Source: an uncultured Shinella sp.
GTDB lineage: Bacteria; Pseudomonadota; Alphaproteobacteria; Rhizobiales; Rhizobiaceae
Assembly: GCA_946886325.1 (NCBI GenBank)
Contig: CAMPIK010000015.1
Coordinates: forward strand, 1-14,203
Direction of reading: 5' to 3'
DNA length: 14,203 nt
Shown here: positions 6,873 to 13,870 of the stretch, piece by piece
Layout of the letters: each line of letters starts with the position of its first letter
Numbering within the stretch: the first letter of the stretch is position 1
The notes under the pieces: generated by a model
Databases searched by the model: none
What the model saw: the letters and a program-made list of their open reading frames with translations, nothing else
Told to the model about the DNA's origin: nothing
Made by a program: the position numbers and the translations under genes

Positions 6873-8039
6873 ATGCCCATTCTCAATCGCGCGGCCGAAC
6901 TCCAGGATGAAATCACAGGGTGGCGCCGCCAGCTCCATCGCGAACCGGAGATCCTCTTCGCCGTCGACAAGACGGCCGCCTTCGTGGCGGAGAAGCTGCG
7001 CAGCTTCGGCGTCGATGAAGTCGTGACCGGCATCGGGCGAAGCGGCGTCGTCGGCCTCATTCGCGGGCGCGGCCCCGGCCGCACGGTGGGCCTGCGCGCC
7101 GACATGGACGCACTGCCGATCACCGAGGCAAGCGGCAAGGCCTGGGCCTCGACGCAGCCGGGCAAGATGCACGCCTGCGGCCATGACGGCCACACCGCCA
7201 TGCTGCTGGGGGCCGCCAAATATCTGGCCGAAACGCGCAATTTCGCCGGCAATGTCGCCGTCATCTTCCAGCCCGCCGAAGAAGGCGGCGGCGGCGGCAA
7301 CGAAATGGTGAAGGACGGCATGATGGATCGCTTCAAGATCGAAGAGGTCTACGGCATGCACAACCTGCCGGGCATGCCGGTCGGCCAGTTCGGCACGCGC
7401 CCCGGCCCGATCATGGCGGCGACGGACGAATTCACCATCACGATCGTCGGGCGCGGCGGCCACGCCGCCCTGCCGCACCTGACCGTCGATCCGATCGTCA
7501 TAGGCTCCCAGGTCGTCAGCGCGCTGCAGACCATCGTCTCGCGCACGGCCGATCCCATCGCCTCGCTGGTCGTCTCCGTCACCAAGTTCAATGCCGGCTT
7601 CGCCCACAACGTCATCCCGGAACAGGCGCAGCTCGCCGGCACGGTGCGCACGCTCAGCAACGCGATGCGCGACGAGGCCGAGATCCGGATGCGGCAGATC
7701 TGCGACGGACTTTCAACGGCGACAGGCGCCAGGATCACCGTCGGCTATCACCGCAACTACCCGGTGACGGTCAACCATGCGCGGGAAACCGCCTTCGCGA
7801 TCGACACGGCGAGCGAGATCGCCGGCGCGGGCAATGTCGAACCGGCGATCGATCCGATGATGGGCGGCGAGGACTTTTCCTACATGCTGCTCTCACGGCC
7901 GGGCGCCTTCGTCTTCATCGGCAATGGCGACACGGCCGGCCTGCATCACCCCGCCTATGATTTCAACGACGAGGTCATTCCGCACGGTGTCAGCTACTGG
8001 GTAAAGCTCGCAGAGACGCGGCTGGCGGCGGCCGCCTGA
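6873..8039 (+). CDS. M20-family amidohydrolase (hippurate hydrolase / N-acyl-amino acid deacylase type)
   Basis: This 388-residue metallohydrolase of the M20D amidohydrolase group removes acyl groups from N-acyl amino acids or related amides, probably in the cytoplasm, since no signal peptide is visible. Motifs in order are RADMDALP (75-82), ACGHDGHTAML (101-111; Cys102 and His104 as likely metal ligands), QPAEEGG (133-139; Glu136 catalytic, Glu137 ligand) and GMHN (161-164; His163). The dimerisation lid domain spans roughly 185-300, and MGGEDFSYML (330-339) and LHHPAYDFND (357-366) complete the metal site. The motif set is complete, so it should be active with a di-metal centre. AGGAC lies about ten bases before the ATG. 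It is divergent from the carboxypeptidase unit and ends at a shared terminator hairpin. The natural substrate cannot be chosen among hippurate-, acetyl-amino acid- and auxin-conjugate-type amides. Confidence 0.93.
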   Translation: MPILNRAAELQDEITGWRRQLHREPEILFAVDKTAAFVAEKLRSFGVDEVVTGIGRSGVVGLIRGRGPGRTVGLRADMDALPITEASGKAWASTQPGKMHACGHDGHTAMLLGAAKYLAETRNFAGNVAVIFQPAEEGGGGGNEMVKDGMMDRFKIEEVYGMHNLPGMPVGQFGTRPGPIMAATDEFTITIVGRGGHAALPHLTVDPIVIGSQVVSALQTIVSRTADPIASLVVSVTKFNAGFAHNVIPEQAQLAGTVRTLSNAMRDEAEIRMRQICDGLSTATGARITVGYHRNYPVTVNHARETAFAIDTASEIAGAGNVEPAIDPMMGGEDFSYMLLSRPGAFVFIGNGDTAGLHHPAYDFNDEVIPHGVSYWVKLAETRLAAAA

Positions 8040-8046
8040 GAGGATC

Positions 8047-8082
8047 ACGAAAAGGCCCGGCTGCAGGGACGTCAGCCGGGCC
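8047..8082 (-). terminator. Intrinsic terminator of the small secreted protein gene
   Basis: GGCCCGGCTG (8054-8063) and CAGCCGGGCC (8073-8082) are perfect 10-base inverted repeats with a 9-base loop. On the minus strand the stem is followed at once by TTTTCGTG, the classical arrangement. It ends the gene at 8118-8357 and may also stop the convergent M20 transcript. Confidence 0.8.
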
Positions 8083-8117
8083 GGGTGGGACCTCGTGAAG
8101 GATGGGCGGGAGGCTGC

Positions 8118-8357
8118 TCAGCGGCAGACGCGAACCCGCTTGATCACCAGGTGGCCCCACTTGTTGTAGCGGCGGACCTTCTTCCAGAAGCAGTGGCCGT
8201 AGCCGTCATAGACGGTGACGTAGCCGCCGTGATGACCCTTCCAGCCATGGCCGTGGCCGAAGCCGAAGCCGATCGAGAAGCCGCCGGCCTGCGACGGAGC
8301 GGCGAAGGAAACAGCCGCGACGGTGGCGACGACGGCGGATAGGATGAACTTGCGCAT
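8118..8357 (-). CDS. Small secreted Gly/His-rich basic protein, function unknown
   Basis: This is a 79-residue exported protein. The ATG at 8357 has AGGAGA (8365-8370) seven bases upstream and starts a textbook signal peptide: MRKF, a hydrophobic core, and PSQA with cleavage likely after residue 24. I reject a longer in-frame start at 8453 because it would bury the signal peptide. The mature 55 residues begin with Gly/Phe/His repeats (GFGFGHGHG, HHGG), then a short YDGYGH stretch. The tail is very basic and aromatic (FWKKVRRY, VIKRVRVCR), with two cysteines (56 and 78) that could form a disulfide. Similar short secreted proteins are, from memory, common as conserved hypotheticals in rhizobia. 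No enzymatic motif is visible. Metal binding through the histidines or envelope binding through the basic tail are guesses. Confidence 0.75.
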   Translation of the reverse strand: MRKFILSAVVATVAAVSFAAPSQAGGFSIGFGFGHGHGWKGHHGGYVTVYDGYGHCFWKKVRRYNKWGHLVIKRVRVCR

Positions 8358-8378
8358 GGGTCTCTCTCCTGATCGAGG

Positions 8379-8396
8379 GGATGGCCAAATCCATCC
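8379..8396. repeat. Short inverted repeat in the leader of the small secreted protein gene
   Basis: GGATGG (8379-8384) and CCATCC (8391-8396) surround a 6-base spacer, 22 bases upstream of the ATG at 8357. It might be an operator or leader hairpin. The stem is short enough to be chance. Confidence 0.3.
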
Positions 8397-8509
8397 GGTG
8401 AGAGGACATTCCCACACCAGCCCCTGCGGCGCTGTTTCGCCGGGAACAGGCACCGATCCCGCAAAAGCACTTGGCTTCGCGAGCGAGCTTTTGTAAGGGT
8501 TCTGTCAGT

Positions 8510-8586
8510 GGTCCCGTAGCTCAGCAGGATAGAGCACCAGATTCCTAATCTGGGGGTCCCGCGTTCGAATCGCGGCGGGATCACCA
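8510..8586 (+). tRNA. tRNA-Arg, anticodon CCU
   Basis: A complete 77-base cloverleaf can be folded. The acceptor stem pairs 8510-8516 (GGTCCCG) with 8576-8582 (CGGGATC), with one G-U pair. The discriminator is A (8583) and the CCA end is encoded (8584-8586). The D arm follows TA with GCTC...GAGC. The anticodon stem CCAGA/TCTGG holds the loop TTCCTAA, giving anticodon CCT, which reads the rare arginine codon AGG. The T arm is CCGCG-TTCGAAT-CGCGG. No tandem tRNA, integrase or repeated 3' end is seen nearby. Upstream, CAAAAGC (8462-8468) and GCTTTTG (8487-8493) form an inverted repeat of unknown role. CTTGGC at 8470-8475 could serve as a weak -35. Confidence 0.97.
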
Positions 8587-8640
8587 TCCAAATCAGCGGC
8601 ATCGGCAGAGGTCTCGGGCTACCAACTTGCTGACCAGCGC

Positions 8641-8898
8641 CTAATCCGCGCTCTTCCGCCCAAACGTGACACGGATGACGTTTCCGTTGCGCCCGATCGT
8701 TCCGGTCTCGATCGCCCGGTCATCGGTGCCAGCCGGCGGCTGCCGGAATTGCGGAGGGGCGGCCTGCGCCGGCGTTTCCGCCTGGGCCTGCAACTCGCGG
8801 ACTTTTCCGTGGAGCTGGACCACGAGCTTCTTGTAGTAGGCGACGACCTTTTGATGTTCGACGCGTGAGATGTACCGTTCGTTAAGCCATTGGGTCAT
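8641..8898 (-). CDS. Small conserved-type hypothetical protein with coiled-coil N-terminus
   Basis: I do not recognise a named family for this 85-residue cytoplasmic protein. The ATG at 8898 is chosen because a strong AGGGGGAAG ribosome site lies directly upstream. The longer frame to 8964 adds a Pro/Arg-rich segment without a ribosome site. Residues 5-40 are charged and helical with heptad-like spacing (YISRVEHQKVVAYYKKLVVQ), suggesting a coiled coil. A Pro/Gln/Ala linker follows (42-57). The C-terminus (about 61-83) reads like one or two beta strands, NGNVIRVTFGRK. It follows the gene at 9032-9412 in the same direction after a 133-base gap, and the tRNA-Arg lies beyond its stop. Codon use and the ribosome site support a real gene, but function is unknown. 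Confidence 0.7.
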   Translation of the reverse strand: MTQWLNERYISRVEHQKVVAYYKKLVVQLHGKVRELQAQAETPAQAAPPQFRQPPAGTDDRAIETGTIGRNGNVIRVTFGRKSAD

Positions 8899-9031
8899 GA
8901 TCTTCCCCCTGCTCTGATCACGGCAGAATTCCGCAGGATTGCTGCGGTTCCGCGGGACCTTCACAAATGGCTAATATTTCCTGACCAGGGCGTATTCCGA
9001 AGGCGCGACTGTTCCGGGCGGGAACGCTATC

Positions 9032-9412
9032 TCAAACCGTCTCGTCTTCCTTCACCGGATCGGCGACCTTCGGACGGGGCTTCACGGACGGCATTTTCGA
9101 CGCGCGCTTCTCGACCTTCGGCTGCGGCGCCTTCATGCCCAGCAGCGCGCGAAAGCGGTCGCTGACGAGCGGGCGGAAGCGGGTGGCGCGGAAGGGCATA
9201 TCGGCGGCGCCATAACCTTCCGGGCCATCGTCATTGCCGCGGTAGAGTTCCATCAGCTTGATGCCGTAGAAATCGCCATCGACATAGTGGCGATAGTTGC
9301 CAACCCAGCGCACGGTATAGACCTGGCCCTTGCGGATGCCCTGGTCGATCGAGACATTCTTGAAGCGGTCGTTCACACAGACGACCTTCTGCCCGACATT
9401 GAATGTTGCCAT
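9032..9412 (-). CDS. Hypothetical protein with SH3-like beta-barrel N-terminus and basic tail
   Basis: This 126-residue protein has no signal peptide, so it is probably cytoplasmic. The N-terminus (about 3-60) alternates short strands and turns (FNVGQKVVCVNDRF, KGQVYTVRWVG, YGIKLMELYRG), a pattern I associate with small SH3-like barrels found in rhizobial and phage hypotheticals. The middle has FRATRFRPLVSDRFRALLG (about 75-92). The last 30 residues form a Lys/Pro-rich basic tail (KVEKRASKMP, VKPRPKV) that could contact nucleic acid. A strong ribosome site (GGAGG at 9418-9422) precedes the ATG. It begins 38 bases after the META-MliC stop, in the same direction, so the two may be co-transcribed. 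No function can be assigned. Confidence 0.72.
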   Translation of the reverse strand: MATFNVGQKVVCVNDRFKNVSIDQGIRKGQVYTVRWVGNYRHYVDGDFYGIKLMELYRGNDDGPEGYGAADMPFRATRFRPLVSDRFRALLGMKAPQPKVEKRASKMPSVKPRPKVADPVKEDETV

Positions 9413-9450
9413 GTGCCCCTCCCCGCTTCGCGATGTCCAGTGACGCTATT

Positions 9451-10164
9451 TCAGGAGCGGCGGCAGGCGACGCCCGGTCCGTTGCCGTCCTTCAGCACGT
9501 CGCGCAAGGTCGCCTCGTCGCCCCTGGACCACCATTCGTAGATGCCGCCGGCATAACGCGCGCCGGACCCGGCCACCACATTGCTCGCGACGACGGTTTC
9601 CTCGCCTATCCGCAGAACCGCCAGCGAAACATCAGCGGCGTTGACATAGTCCGCCAGCACCTTCCGGCCGTCCTTGCATTCATAGGTGATCGTCTCGCGC
9701 TTCACGTCGACGTCGCCCGGCAGGTGGATGAGGATGTCGGTGCCGGTCCTGAGCGCGGCCAGCCGCACGGCATGTTTGCCCTCCTGGTCGGCGAGATGCA
9801 GCATGCCGTTCTCGATCTTCCAGGCCTTGACCGTACCCAGCGCGTCGAAGAATTTCTGCTCGAGATCCATGATCTCCGCGGCGCACATCTTGCGGGTCGC
9901 GGCGGCCGGCGCAAAGGCGATGCCGCCCCCGCCATCGACCTTCAGATTGCCGCGATAGGTGTTGCAGCCGCCATTGCCGCCGTAGCTGCCGTCCGGCCGG
10001 ATTTCCAGCGTTGTCGGCGGCGCGGCGGCCGCTTCCGCCCCGCTCACCTCCTGGACCCGCCAGTTGCCGGAAAGCCCCTGCGGCACGTCAACCTCGGCTG
10101 CTTGCACATGGCCGGTCAGGGCGAGGACGAGAAAGGCCGCGAAGAGCGCGGAAGACTGGGACAC
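9451..10164 (-). CDS. Secreted META-domain plus MliC lysozyme-inhibitor-domain protein
   Basis: This 237-residue exported protein joins two domains. A signal peptide (likely cut after VQA, about residue 22) precedes a META/HslJ-like domain (about 30-135), shown by GNWRV, the DGSYGGNGGCNTYRG segment and ATRKMCA...DLEQKFFDAL. A C-terminal MliC domain (about 158-234) follows, shown by ITYECKDG, ASNVVAGSGARYAGG, YEWWSRGDEATL and a final GVAC. Cys163 and Cys234 probably form its disulfide. MliC proteins inhibit c-type lysozymes through the conserved Ser/Lys-type loop around SGARY. META proteins are stress-linked envelope factors of unclear biochemistry. No lipobox is seen, so it should be a free periplasmic or secreted protein. 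The start codon is GTG at 10164, supported by AGGAGT (10173-10178) eight bases upstream. Inhibitor function is inferred, not shown. Confidence 0.87.
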   Translation of the reverse strand: MSQSSALFAAFLVLALTGHVQAAEVDVPQGLSGNWRVQEVSGAEAAAAPPTTLEIRPDGSYGGNGGCNTYRGNLKVDGGGGIAFAPAAATRKMCAAEIMDLEQKFFDALGTVKAWKIENGMLHLADQEGKHAVRLAALRTGTDILIHLPGDVDVKRETITYECKDGRKVLADYVNAADVSLAVLRIGEETVVASNVVAGSGARYAGGIYEWWSRGDEATLRDVLKDGNGPGVACRRS

Positions 10165-10172
10165 GGATGGCT

Positions 10173-10178
10173 ACTCCT
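10173..10178 (-). promoter_or_regulatory. Ribosome binding site for the GTG-started META-MliC gene
   Basis: The minus strand reads AGGAGT, eight bases before the GTG at 10164. No in-frame ATG nearby competes with it, so this site decides a non-ATG start. Confidence 0.6.
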
Positions 10179-10376
10179 ATCGATTCCCGCCGTGTCGCGC
10201 CGGAATGCTCAAGCGCGACGATGGTTTGGCGAACGTTATGGCGCGCCGGCGAAAAAGGTCAAGCCGGGCAATCCGACAGCTGCTCCGGCCGATCACAATT
10301 GCGCCTGGCGCTTGTTGCCGGATGCAAAGGCCTGTAGAGCCTCATCAACAAACAAGAAAATGGCGGAATGAGACCC

Positions 10377-11570
10377 ATGGCTCCCGGCGAAGAGAAAAAG
10401 CGCCGCCTTACCATTCTCGGTTCGACCGGTTCGATCGGCCAGAACACGCTCGACGTGATCGCCCAGCTCGGCGGTCGCGACCGCTTCGACGTGGTCGCGG
10501 TGACCGGAAACGGCAATGTCGGGCTGCTGGCGGCGCAGGCGATCGCCACGGGAGCAAGCCTCGCCGTCACCGCCGACGCCGAACGCTACGGCGACCTCAA
10601 GGACGCGCTGGCGGGAACGGGCATCACGGCAGCCGCGGGGCGCGCCGCGCTGATCGAAGCCGCCGCAATCGAGTCCGACTGGGTCATGGCCGCGATCGTC
10701 GGGACTGCGGGCCTTGCCCCGACACTGGCTGCAGCCCGGCGCGGCGCCGACATCGCGCTCGCCAACAAGGAATGCCTCGTCTCCGCCGGCGCTCTTTTTG
10801 TCGATGCGGTCACAAAAGGCGGCGGGCGGCTGATCCCGGTGGACAGCGAGCACAGCGCGATCTTCCAGGCGCTGGAGGACGACCAACGCCATGCCGTGGA
10901 GCGCATCGTGCTGACCGCCTCCGGCGGCCCCTTCCGCACATGGACGCGCGAGGCAATGGCGGGCGTTACCGCCGAGATCGCCCGCGCCCATCCCAATTGG
11001 TCGATGGGCCTCAAGATCTCCATCGGCAGCGCCTCGATGTTCAACAAGGCGCTGGAGATGATCGAGGCGAGGCACCTCTTCGGCGTCCGGCCCGACCAGA
11101 TCGAGGTCGTGGTGCATCCCCAGTCGATCATCCACTCGATGGTGGGCTACACGGACGGCTCGGTGCTTGCCCAGCTCGGCTGCCCCGACATGCGCACGGC
11201 GATCGGCTATGCGCTGACCTATCCGATGCGGCCGGTGCTCGACGTCGAGCGGCTCGATTTCGCCAAGCTCTCGCGCCTCGATTTCGAGGCGCCGGACGAG
11301 GAGCGCTTTCCGGCCCTGCGCCTTGCCCGTATCGCGCTGGAGCGCGGCGGCGTGCAGGGTGCGGTGATGAACGCAGCCGAAGAGACGGCCTTCCAGGCCT
11401 TTGTCGACGGCCGGATCGGCTTTCTTGAAATGGCCGATATCGCGGAAGAGATCATGGACGCGATGAGCGGCTGCGGAGCCGCCGAGACGATGGACGAGGT
11501 CTTTGCCGCCGACGCGGAGGCGCGGCGCCTTGCCGCCGACAGGATCGCCCAAAAGGAAATGGCCGCATAA
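10377..11570 (+). CDS. dxr: 1-deoxy-D-xylulose 5-phosphate reductoisomerase
   Basis: Dxr converts DXP to 2-C-methyl-D-erythritol 4-phosphate with NADPH, the first committed step of the MEP isoprenoid pathway, in the cytoplasm. Numbered from ATG 10377 (397 residues), it shows the NADPH-binding GSTGSIG (15-21), ANKECLV (129-135) and PVDSEHSAIFQ (154-164, metal ligands Asp156 and Glu158). TASGGPFR (180-187) and HPNWSMGLKIS (205-215) follow, then GSASMFNKALE (217-227) with Ser218, Asn223, Lys224 and Glu227 of the active site. Gly217 replaces the Asp usual in E. coli-type enzymes. Length is normal. An ATG three codons upstream (10368) is an alternative start; GGCGGA is better spaced for 10377. A weak TTGTTG-17-TAGAGC promoter candidate lies at 10312-10340. 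The stop codon lies in a hairpin shared with the convergent hemA. Confidence 0.95.
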   Translation: MAPGEEKKRRLTILGSTGSIGQNTLDVIAQLGGRDRFDVVAVTGNGNVGLLAAQAIATGASLAVTADAERYGDLKDALAGTGITAAAGRAALIEAAAIESDWVMAAIVGTAGLAPTLAAARRGADIALANKECLVSAGALFVDAVTKGGGRLIPVDSEHSAIFQALEDDQRHAVERIVLTASGGPFRTWTREAMAGVTAEIARAHPNWSMGLKISIGSASMFNKALEMIEARHLFGVRPDQIEVVVHPQSIIHSMVGYTDGSVLAQLGCPDMRTAIGYALTYPMRPVLDVERLDFAKLSRLDFEAPDEERFPALRLARIALERGGVQGAVMNAAEETAFQAFVDGRIGFLEMADIAEEIMDAMSGCGAAETMDEVFAADAEARRLAADRIAQKEMAA

Positions 11571-11578
11571 CGCGGCCA
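11560..11578. terminator. Bidirectional hairpin terminator between dxr and hemA
   Basis: TGGCCGC (11560-11566) and GCGGCCA (11572-11578) are perfect 7-base arms around ATAAC, and the loop overlaps the dxr TAA. On the minus strand the stem is followed by TTTCCTTTT, which suits termination of hemA. On the plus strand the tail AGTCTTCATT is only weakly U-rich. Confidence 0.6.
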
Positions 11579-11606
11579 AGTCTTCATTGTCGAAATTCAG
11601 GACGGC

Positions 11607-12821
11607 TCAGGCGACGGCGCGGGCGAGCGCACAGCGCGACCAGAGCGAATGCAGCGCGCCGACCAGATGGTCGATATCGGCGTCCGAATGCAGCGGCGTC
11701 GGGGTGATGCGCAGCCGCTCTGTCTTCTTCGGCACCGTCGGATAATTGATCGGCTGCACGTAGATGCCGAAATTGTCGAGCAGCAGGTCGGAGATCCACT
11801 TGCACTTCGCCGCATCGCCGACGACGACCGGCACGATATGGCTCGGGTTCGGCATGTGCGGAATACCGTTGCGATCGAGCAGCGATCGCAGGCGGCGCAC
11901 GCGTTCCTGGTGGGCGAAGCGTTCCTGCTGGCTCACCTTCAGGTGCTGGATCGAGGCGAGCGCCCCGGCGGCGAGCGCCGGCGGCAGGGCGGTCGTGAAG
12001 ATGAAGCCCGAAGCAAAGGAGCGGATGAAATCGCAGAGCGCCGTCGATGCGGCAATGTAGCCGCCCATGACGCCGAAGGCCTTGCCGAGCGTGCCTTCGA
12101 TCACCGTCAGGCGATGCATCAGGCCTTCGCGCTCGGCAATGCCGCCGCCGCGCGGGCCGTACATGCCGACGGCGTGCACTTCATCGAGATAGGTCATCGC
12201 GCCGTAGCGATCGGCGATGTCGCAGATCTCCTTGATCGGCGCGATATCGCCATCCATCGAATAGACCGATTCGAACGCGACGATCTTCGGCGCGCGCGGG
12301 TCGGCGGCTGCAAGCTTGGCTTCGAGATCCCGGAGGTCGTTGTGCTTCCAGATGACGCGTTCGCACTTGGAATGGCGAATGCCTTCGATCATCGAAGCGT
12401 GGTTCCCGGCGTCCGAAAAGACGATGACACCGGGGATCTTCGAACAGAGCGTGCCGAGGGCGGCCCAGTTGGACACGTAGCCGGACGTGAAGAGCAGCGC
12501 CGATTCCTTGCCGTGCAGGTCGGCGAGTTCGCGCTCGAGCAGGACATGGTAGTGGTTGGTGCCGGAAATGTTGCGGGTGCCGCCGGCACCGGCGCCACAC
12601 TGGTCGATGGCGAGTTTCATCGCCTCGGTCACCTTCGGATGCTGGCCCATGCCGAGATAGTCGTTGGAACACCAGACGGTGACTTCCTGTTCGCCGGCGG
12701 CCGTATGGCGCGTCGCACGCGGGAAATCTCCCTTGTGGCGCTTCAGATCGGCAAAGACGCGATAGCGCCCTTCCTGATGCAGGCCATCCAGCTCGGTTTT
12801 GAAGAACGTCTCGAAATCCAT
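11607..12821 (-). CDS. hemA: 5-aminolevulinate synthase
   Basis: This 404-residue PLP enzyme condenses glycine and succinyl-CoA into 5-aminolevulinate, the committed haem step of the C4 pathway used by alphaproteobacteria. Conserved parts are [11 protein letters not shown] (49-59), [13 protein letters not shown] (76-88), [12 protein letters not shown] (111-122), [13 protein letters not shown] (183-195), [12 protein letters not shown] (211-222) and the PLP-lysine loop [14 protein letters not shown] (241-254, Lys247). Length matches bacterial ALAS. I start at ATG 12821 because GGAGA (12827-12831) precedes it correctly; a longer frame to 12920 adds 33 unlikely residues. It is separated from the upstream cox-like genes by a strong terminator and has its own leader with an FNR/FixK-type box, so oxygen-responsive control is likely. 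It is convergent with dxr. No truncation or missing catalytic residue is seen. Confidence 0.97.
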   Translation of the reverse strand: MDFETFFKTELDGLHQEGRYRVFADLKRHKGDFPRATRHTAAGEQEVTVWCSNDYLGMGQHPKVTEAMKLAIDQCGAGAGGTRNISGTNHYHVLLERELADLHGKESALLFTSGYVSNWAALGTLCSKIPGVIVFSDAGNHASMIEGIRHSKCERVIWKHNDLRDLEAKLAAADPRAPKIVAFESVYSMDGDIAPIKEICDIADRYGAMTYLDEVHAVGMYGPRGGGIAEREGLMHRLTVIEGTLGKAFGVMGGYIAASTALCDFIRSFASGFIFTTALPPALAAGALASIQHLKVSQQERFAHQERVRRLRSLLDRNGIPHMPNPSHIVPVVVGDAAKCKWISDLLLDNFGIYVQPINYPTVPKKTERLRITPTPLHSDADIDHLVGALHSLWSRCALARAVA

Positions 12822-12951
12822 TACAGTCTCCGCACCGGATATCCGGCAAAACACAGGTGGGAAATCCCCTTCGGACCTACACGCCACGCGTTCGGCTCGC
12901 AATGTTCGAAACTGCGGCAAATCGGCGCCGAGCTTTGAACCATTCCAAACT

Positions 12952-12957
12952 ACCTTA
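12952..12957 (-). promoter_or_regulatory. Candidate -10 element of the hemA promoter
   Basis: TAAGGT on the minus strand lies where a -10 box would be if the FNR/FixK box centre sits at -41.5, with transcription starting near 12945. That gives a leader of about 124 bases. The match to TATAAT is only partial, so the position is the main support. Confidence 0.35.
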
Positions 12958-12979
12958 CCGCCGACAAAGCCATTTCAGC

Positions 12980-12993
12980 TTGATCGATGTCAA
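12980..12993 (-). promoter_or_regulatory. FNR/FixK-type box (anaerobox) upstream of hemA
   Basis: The minus strand reads TTGACATCGATCAA, matching the TTGAY-N4-RTCAA dyad bound by FnrL, FnrN and FixK regulators. It lies 158 bases before the hemA ATG and just beyond the terminator of the cox-like operon, facing hemA. Oxygen control of hemA through this regulator family is known in several alphaproteobacteria. Binding here is inferred. Confidence 0.65.
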
Positions 12994-13002
12994 GTCCGAA
13001 CG

Positions 13003-13030
13003 AAAAAAGGACGGCTCTCACCGTCCTTTT
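13003..13030 (-). terminator. Intrinsic terminator of the cox-like operon
   Basis: AAAAGGACGG (13005-13014) and CCGTCCTTTT (13021-13030) are perfect 10-base arms with a CTCTCA loop. On the minus strand the stem runs into six T residues (complement of 13003-13008), 31 bases after the coxM-like stop codon. This is the clearest terminator in the window and insulates hemA from the operon upstream. Confidence 0.9.
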
Positions 13031-13061
13031 AATCAGATCCGCGTCAATAATTAGCAAATCC

Positions 13062-13856
13062 TCATGCGGCAGCGACCGCTCTCTTTGCCATGACCTTCAC
13101 GAGATTGGCCCGATATTCGGCGCTGCCGTGCAGGTCCGAGAGCATGCCGGACGGATCGACCGAGGTGCCGGAAAGCGCATCCGCCGACCAGTTGCCCGAA
13201 AGCGCCTGCTCCATGCCTTCATGCCGGAAGACGCCGTTCGAGCCTGCGCCGGTAACCGCAACACGCGCGCCTCCAGCCGTCTTCGCCACGAAGACGCCCG
13301 CCATTGCATAGCGCGACGCCGGATTGCGGAACTTGGCGTAAGCCGCCTTCTCCGGCAGATCGAAGGTGACGGCAGTCACGATCTCGTCGTCTTCGAGCGC
13401 CGTCTCGAACATGCCGGTGAAGAAATCGCCGGCAGCGATCTCCCGCTTGCTGGTGACGATCGTGGCGCCCAGCGCCAGCATCGCTGCCGGATAGTCGGCG
13501 GCCGGGTCGTTGTTGGCGATCGATCCGCCGATCGTGCCCATATGGCGCACATGCGGGTCGCCGATATGGGCGGCGAGGTCGCAGATCGCCGGGCAGGCGC
13601 TCTTCAGTTCTGCCGACGAGGCGACGTCTGCATGGGTTGTCGCCGCGCCGATGCGCACCTTGCCGCCGGAGACCGATATGCCCTTCATATCCGCGACATG
13701 GCGCAGATCGATGAGATCGGACGGTGCCGCGAGCCTTTGCTTCATCGTCGGAATGAGCGTCATGCCGCCGGAGACGAATTTGCTGTCCTCGGCGCTGCCC
13801 TTCAGTTTGACGGCCTCATCGACGGAGGAGACCCGGTGATAGTTGGTTGCGTACAT
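13062..13856 (-). CDS. FAD-binding medium subunit of a CO-dehydrogenase-like molybdenum hydroxylase
   Basis: This 264-residue protein is a CoxM/CutM-type flavoprotein subunit that passes electrons from the iron-sulfur subunit to an acceptor in the xanthine oxidase superfamily. FAD contact motifs are seen as VSGGMTLIPTMK (28-39) and GTIGGSIANNDPAADYP (107-123). The C-terminal CO dehydrogenase flavoprotein domain (about 160-260) follows. Length is close to the family's usual 265-290. The ATG at 13856 has GGGGAA (13864-13869) seven bases upstream, and it starts 14 bases after the large-subunit stop, so the two are co-transcribed. A strong terminator follows it, so it is the last gene of the operon. 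The visible order, large then medium subunit, matches the S-L-M order of form II CoxL-like enzymes, whose substrate is often not CO. I therefore give no cox symbol. Confidence 0.9.
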   Translation of the reverse strand: MYATNYHRVSSVDEAVKLKGSAEDSKFVSGGMTLIPTMKQRLAAPSDLIDLRHVADMKGISVSGGKVRIGAATTHADVASSAELKSACPAICDLAAHIGDPHVRHMGTIGGSIANNDPAADYPAAMLALGATIVTSKREIAAGDFFTGMFETALEDDEIVTAVTFDLPEKAAYAKFRNPASRYAMAGVFVAKTAGGARVAVTGAGSNGVFRHEGMEQALSGNWSADALSGTSVDPSGMLSDLHGSAEYRANLVKVMAKRAVAAA

Positions 13857-13870
13857 ATCCGTTTTCCCCG

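Noticed and set aside
5759..6910. Long plus-strand frame opposite the carboxypeptidase gene
   Set aside because: It has the composition of a complement frame; the minus strand carries SxxK, SxN and KTG motifs.
8510..8586. tRNA-Arg as an attachment site for an integrated island
   Set aside because: No integrase, no repeat of the tRNA 3' end and no mobile gene appear on either side.
9011..9025. GTTCC/GGAAC hairpin after the gene at 9032-9412
   Set aside because: The stem is only 5 bases with no T tract on the minus strand, too weak to call a terminator.
10293..11579. Long minus-strand frame opposite dxr
   Set aside because: dxr has all its catalytic motifs on the plus strand; the complement frame is His/Arg/Asp-rich noise.
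11649..12938. Long plus-strand frame opposite hemA
   Set aside because: hemA on the minus strand is complete, with the PLP lysine loop; the other frame has no motif.
12988..12993. TTGACA upstream of hemA as a plain sigma-70 -35 box
   Set aside because: No acceptable -10 lies 16-18 bases downstream, and the hexamer is half of a complete FNR/FixK dyad, which explains it better.
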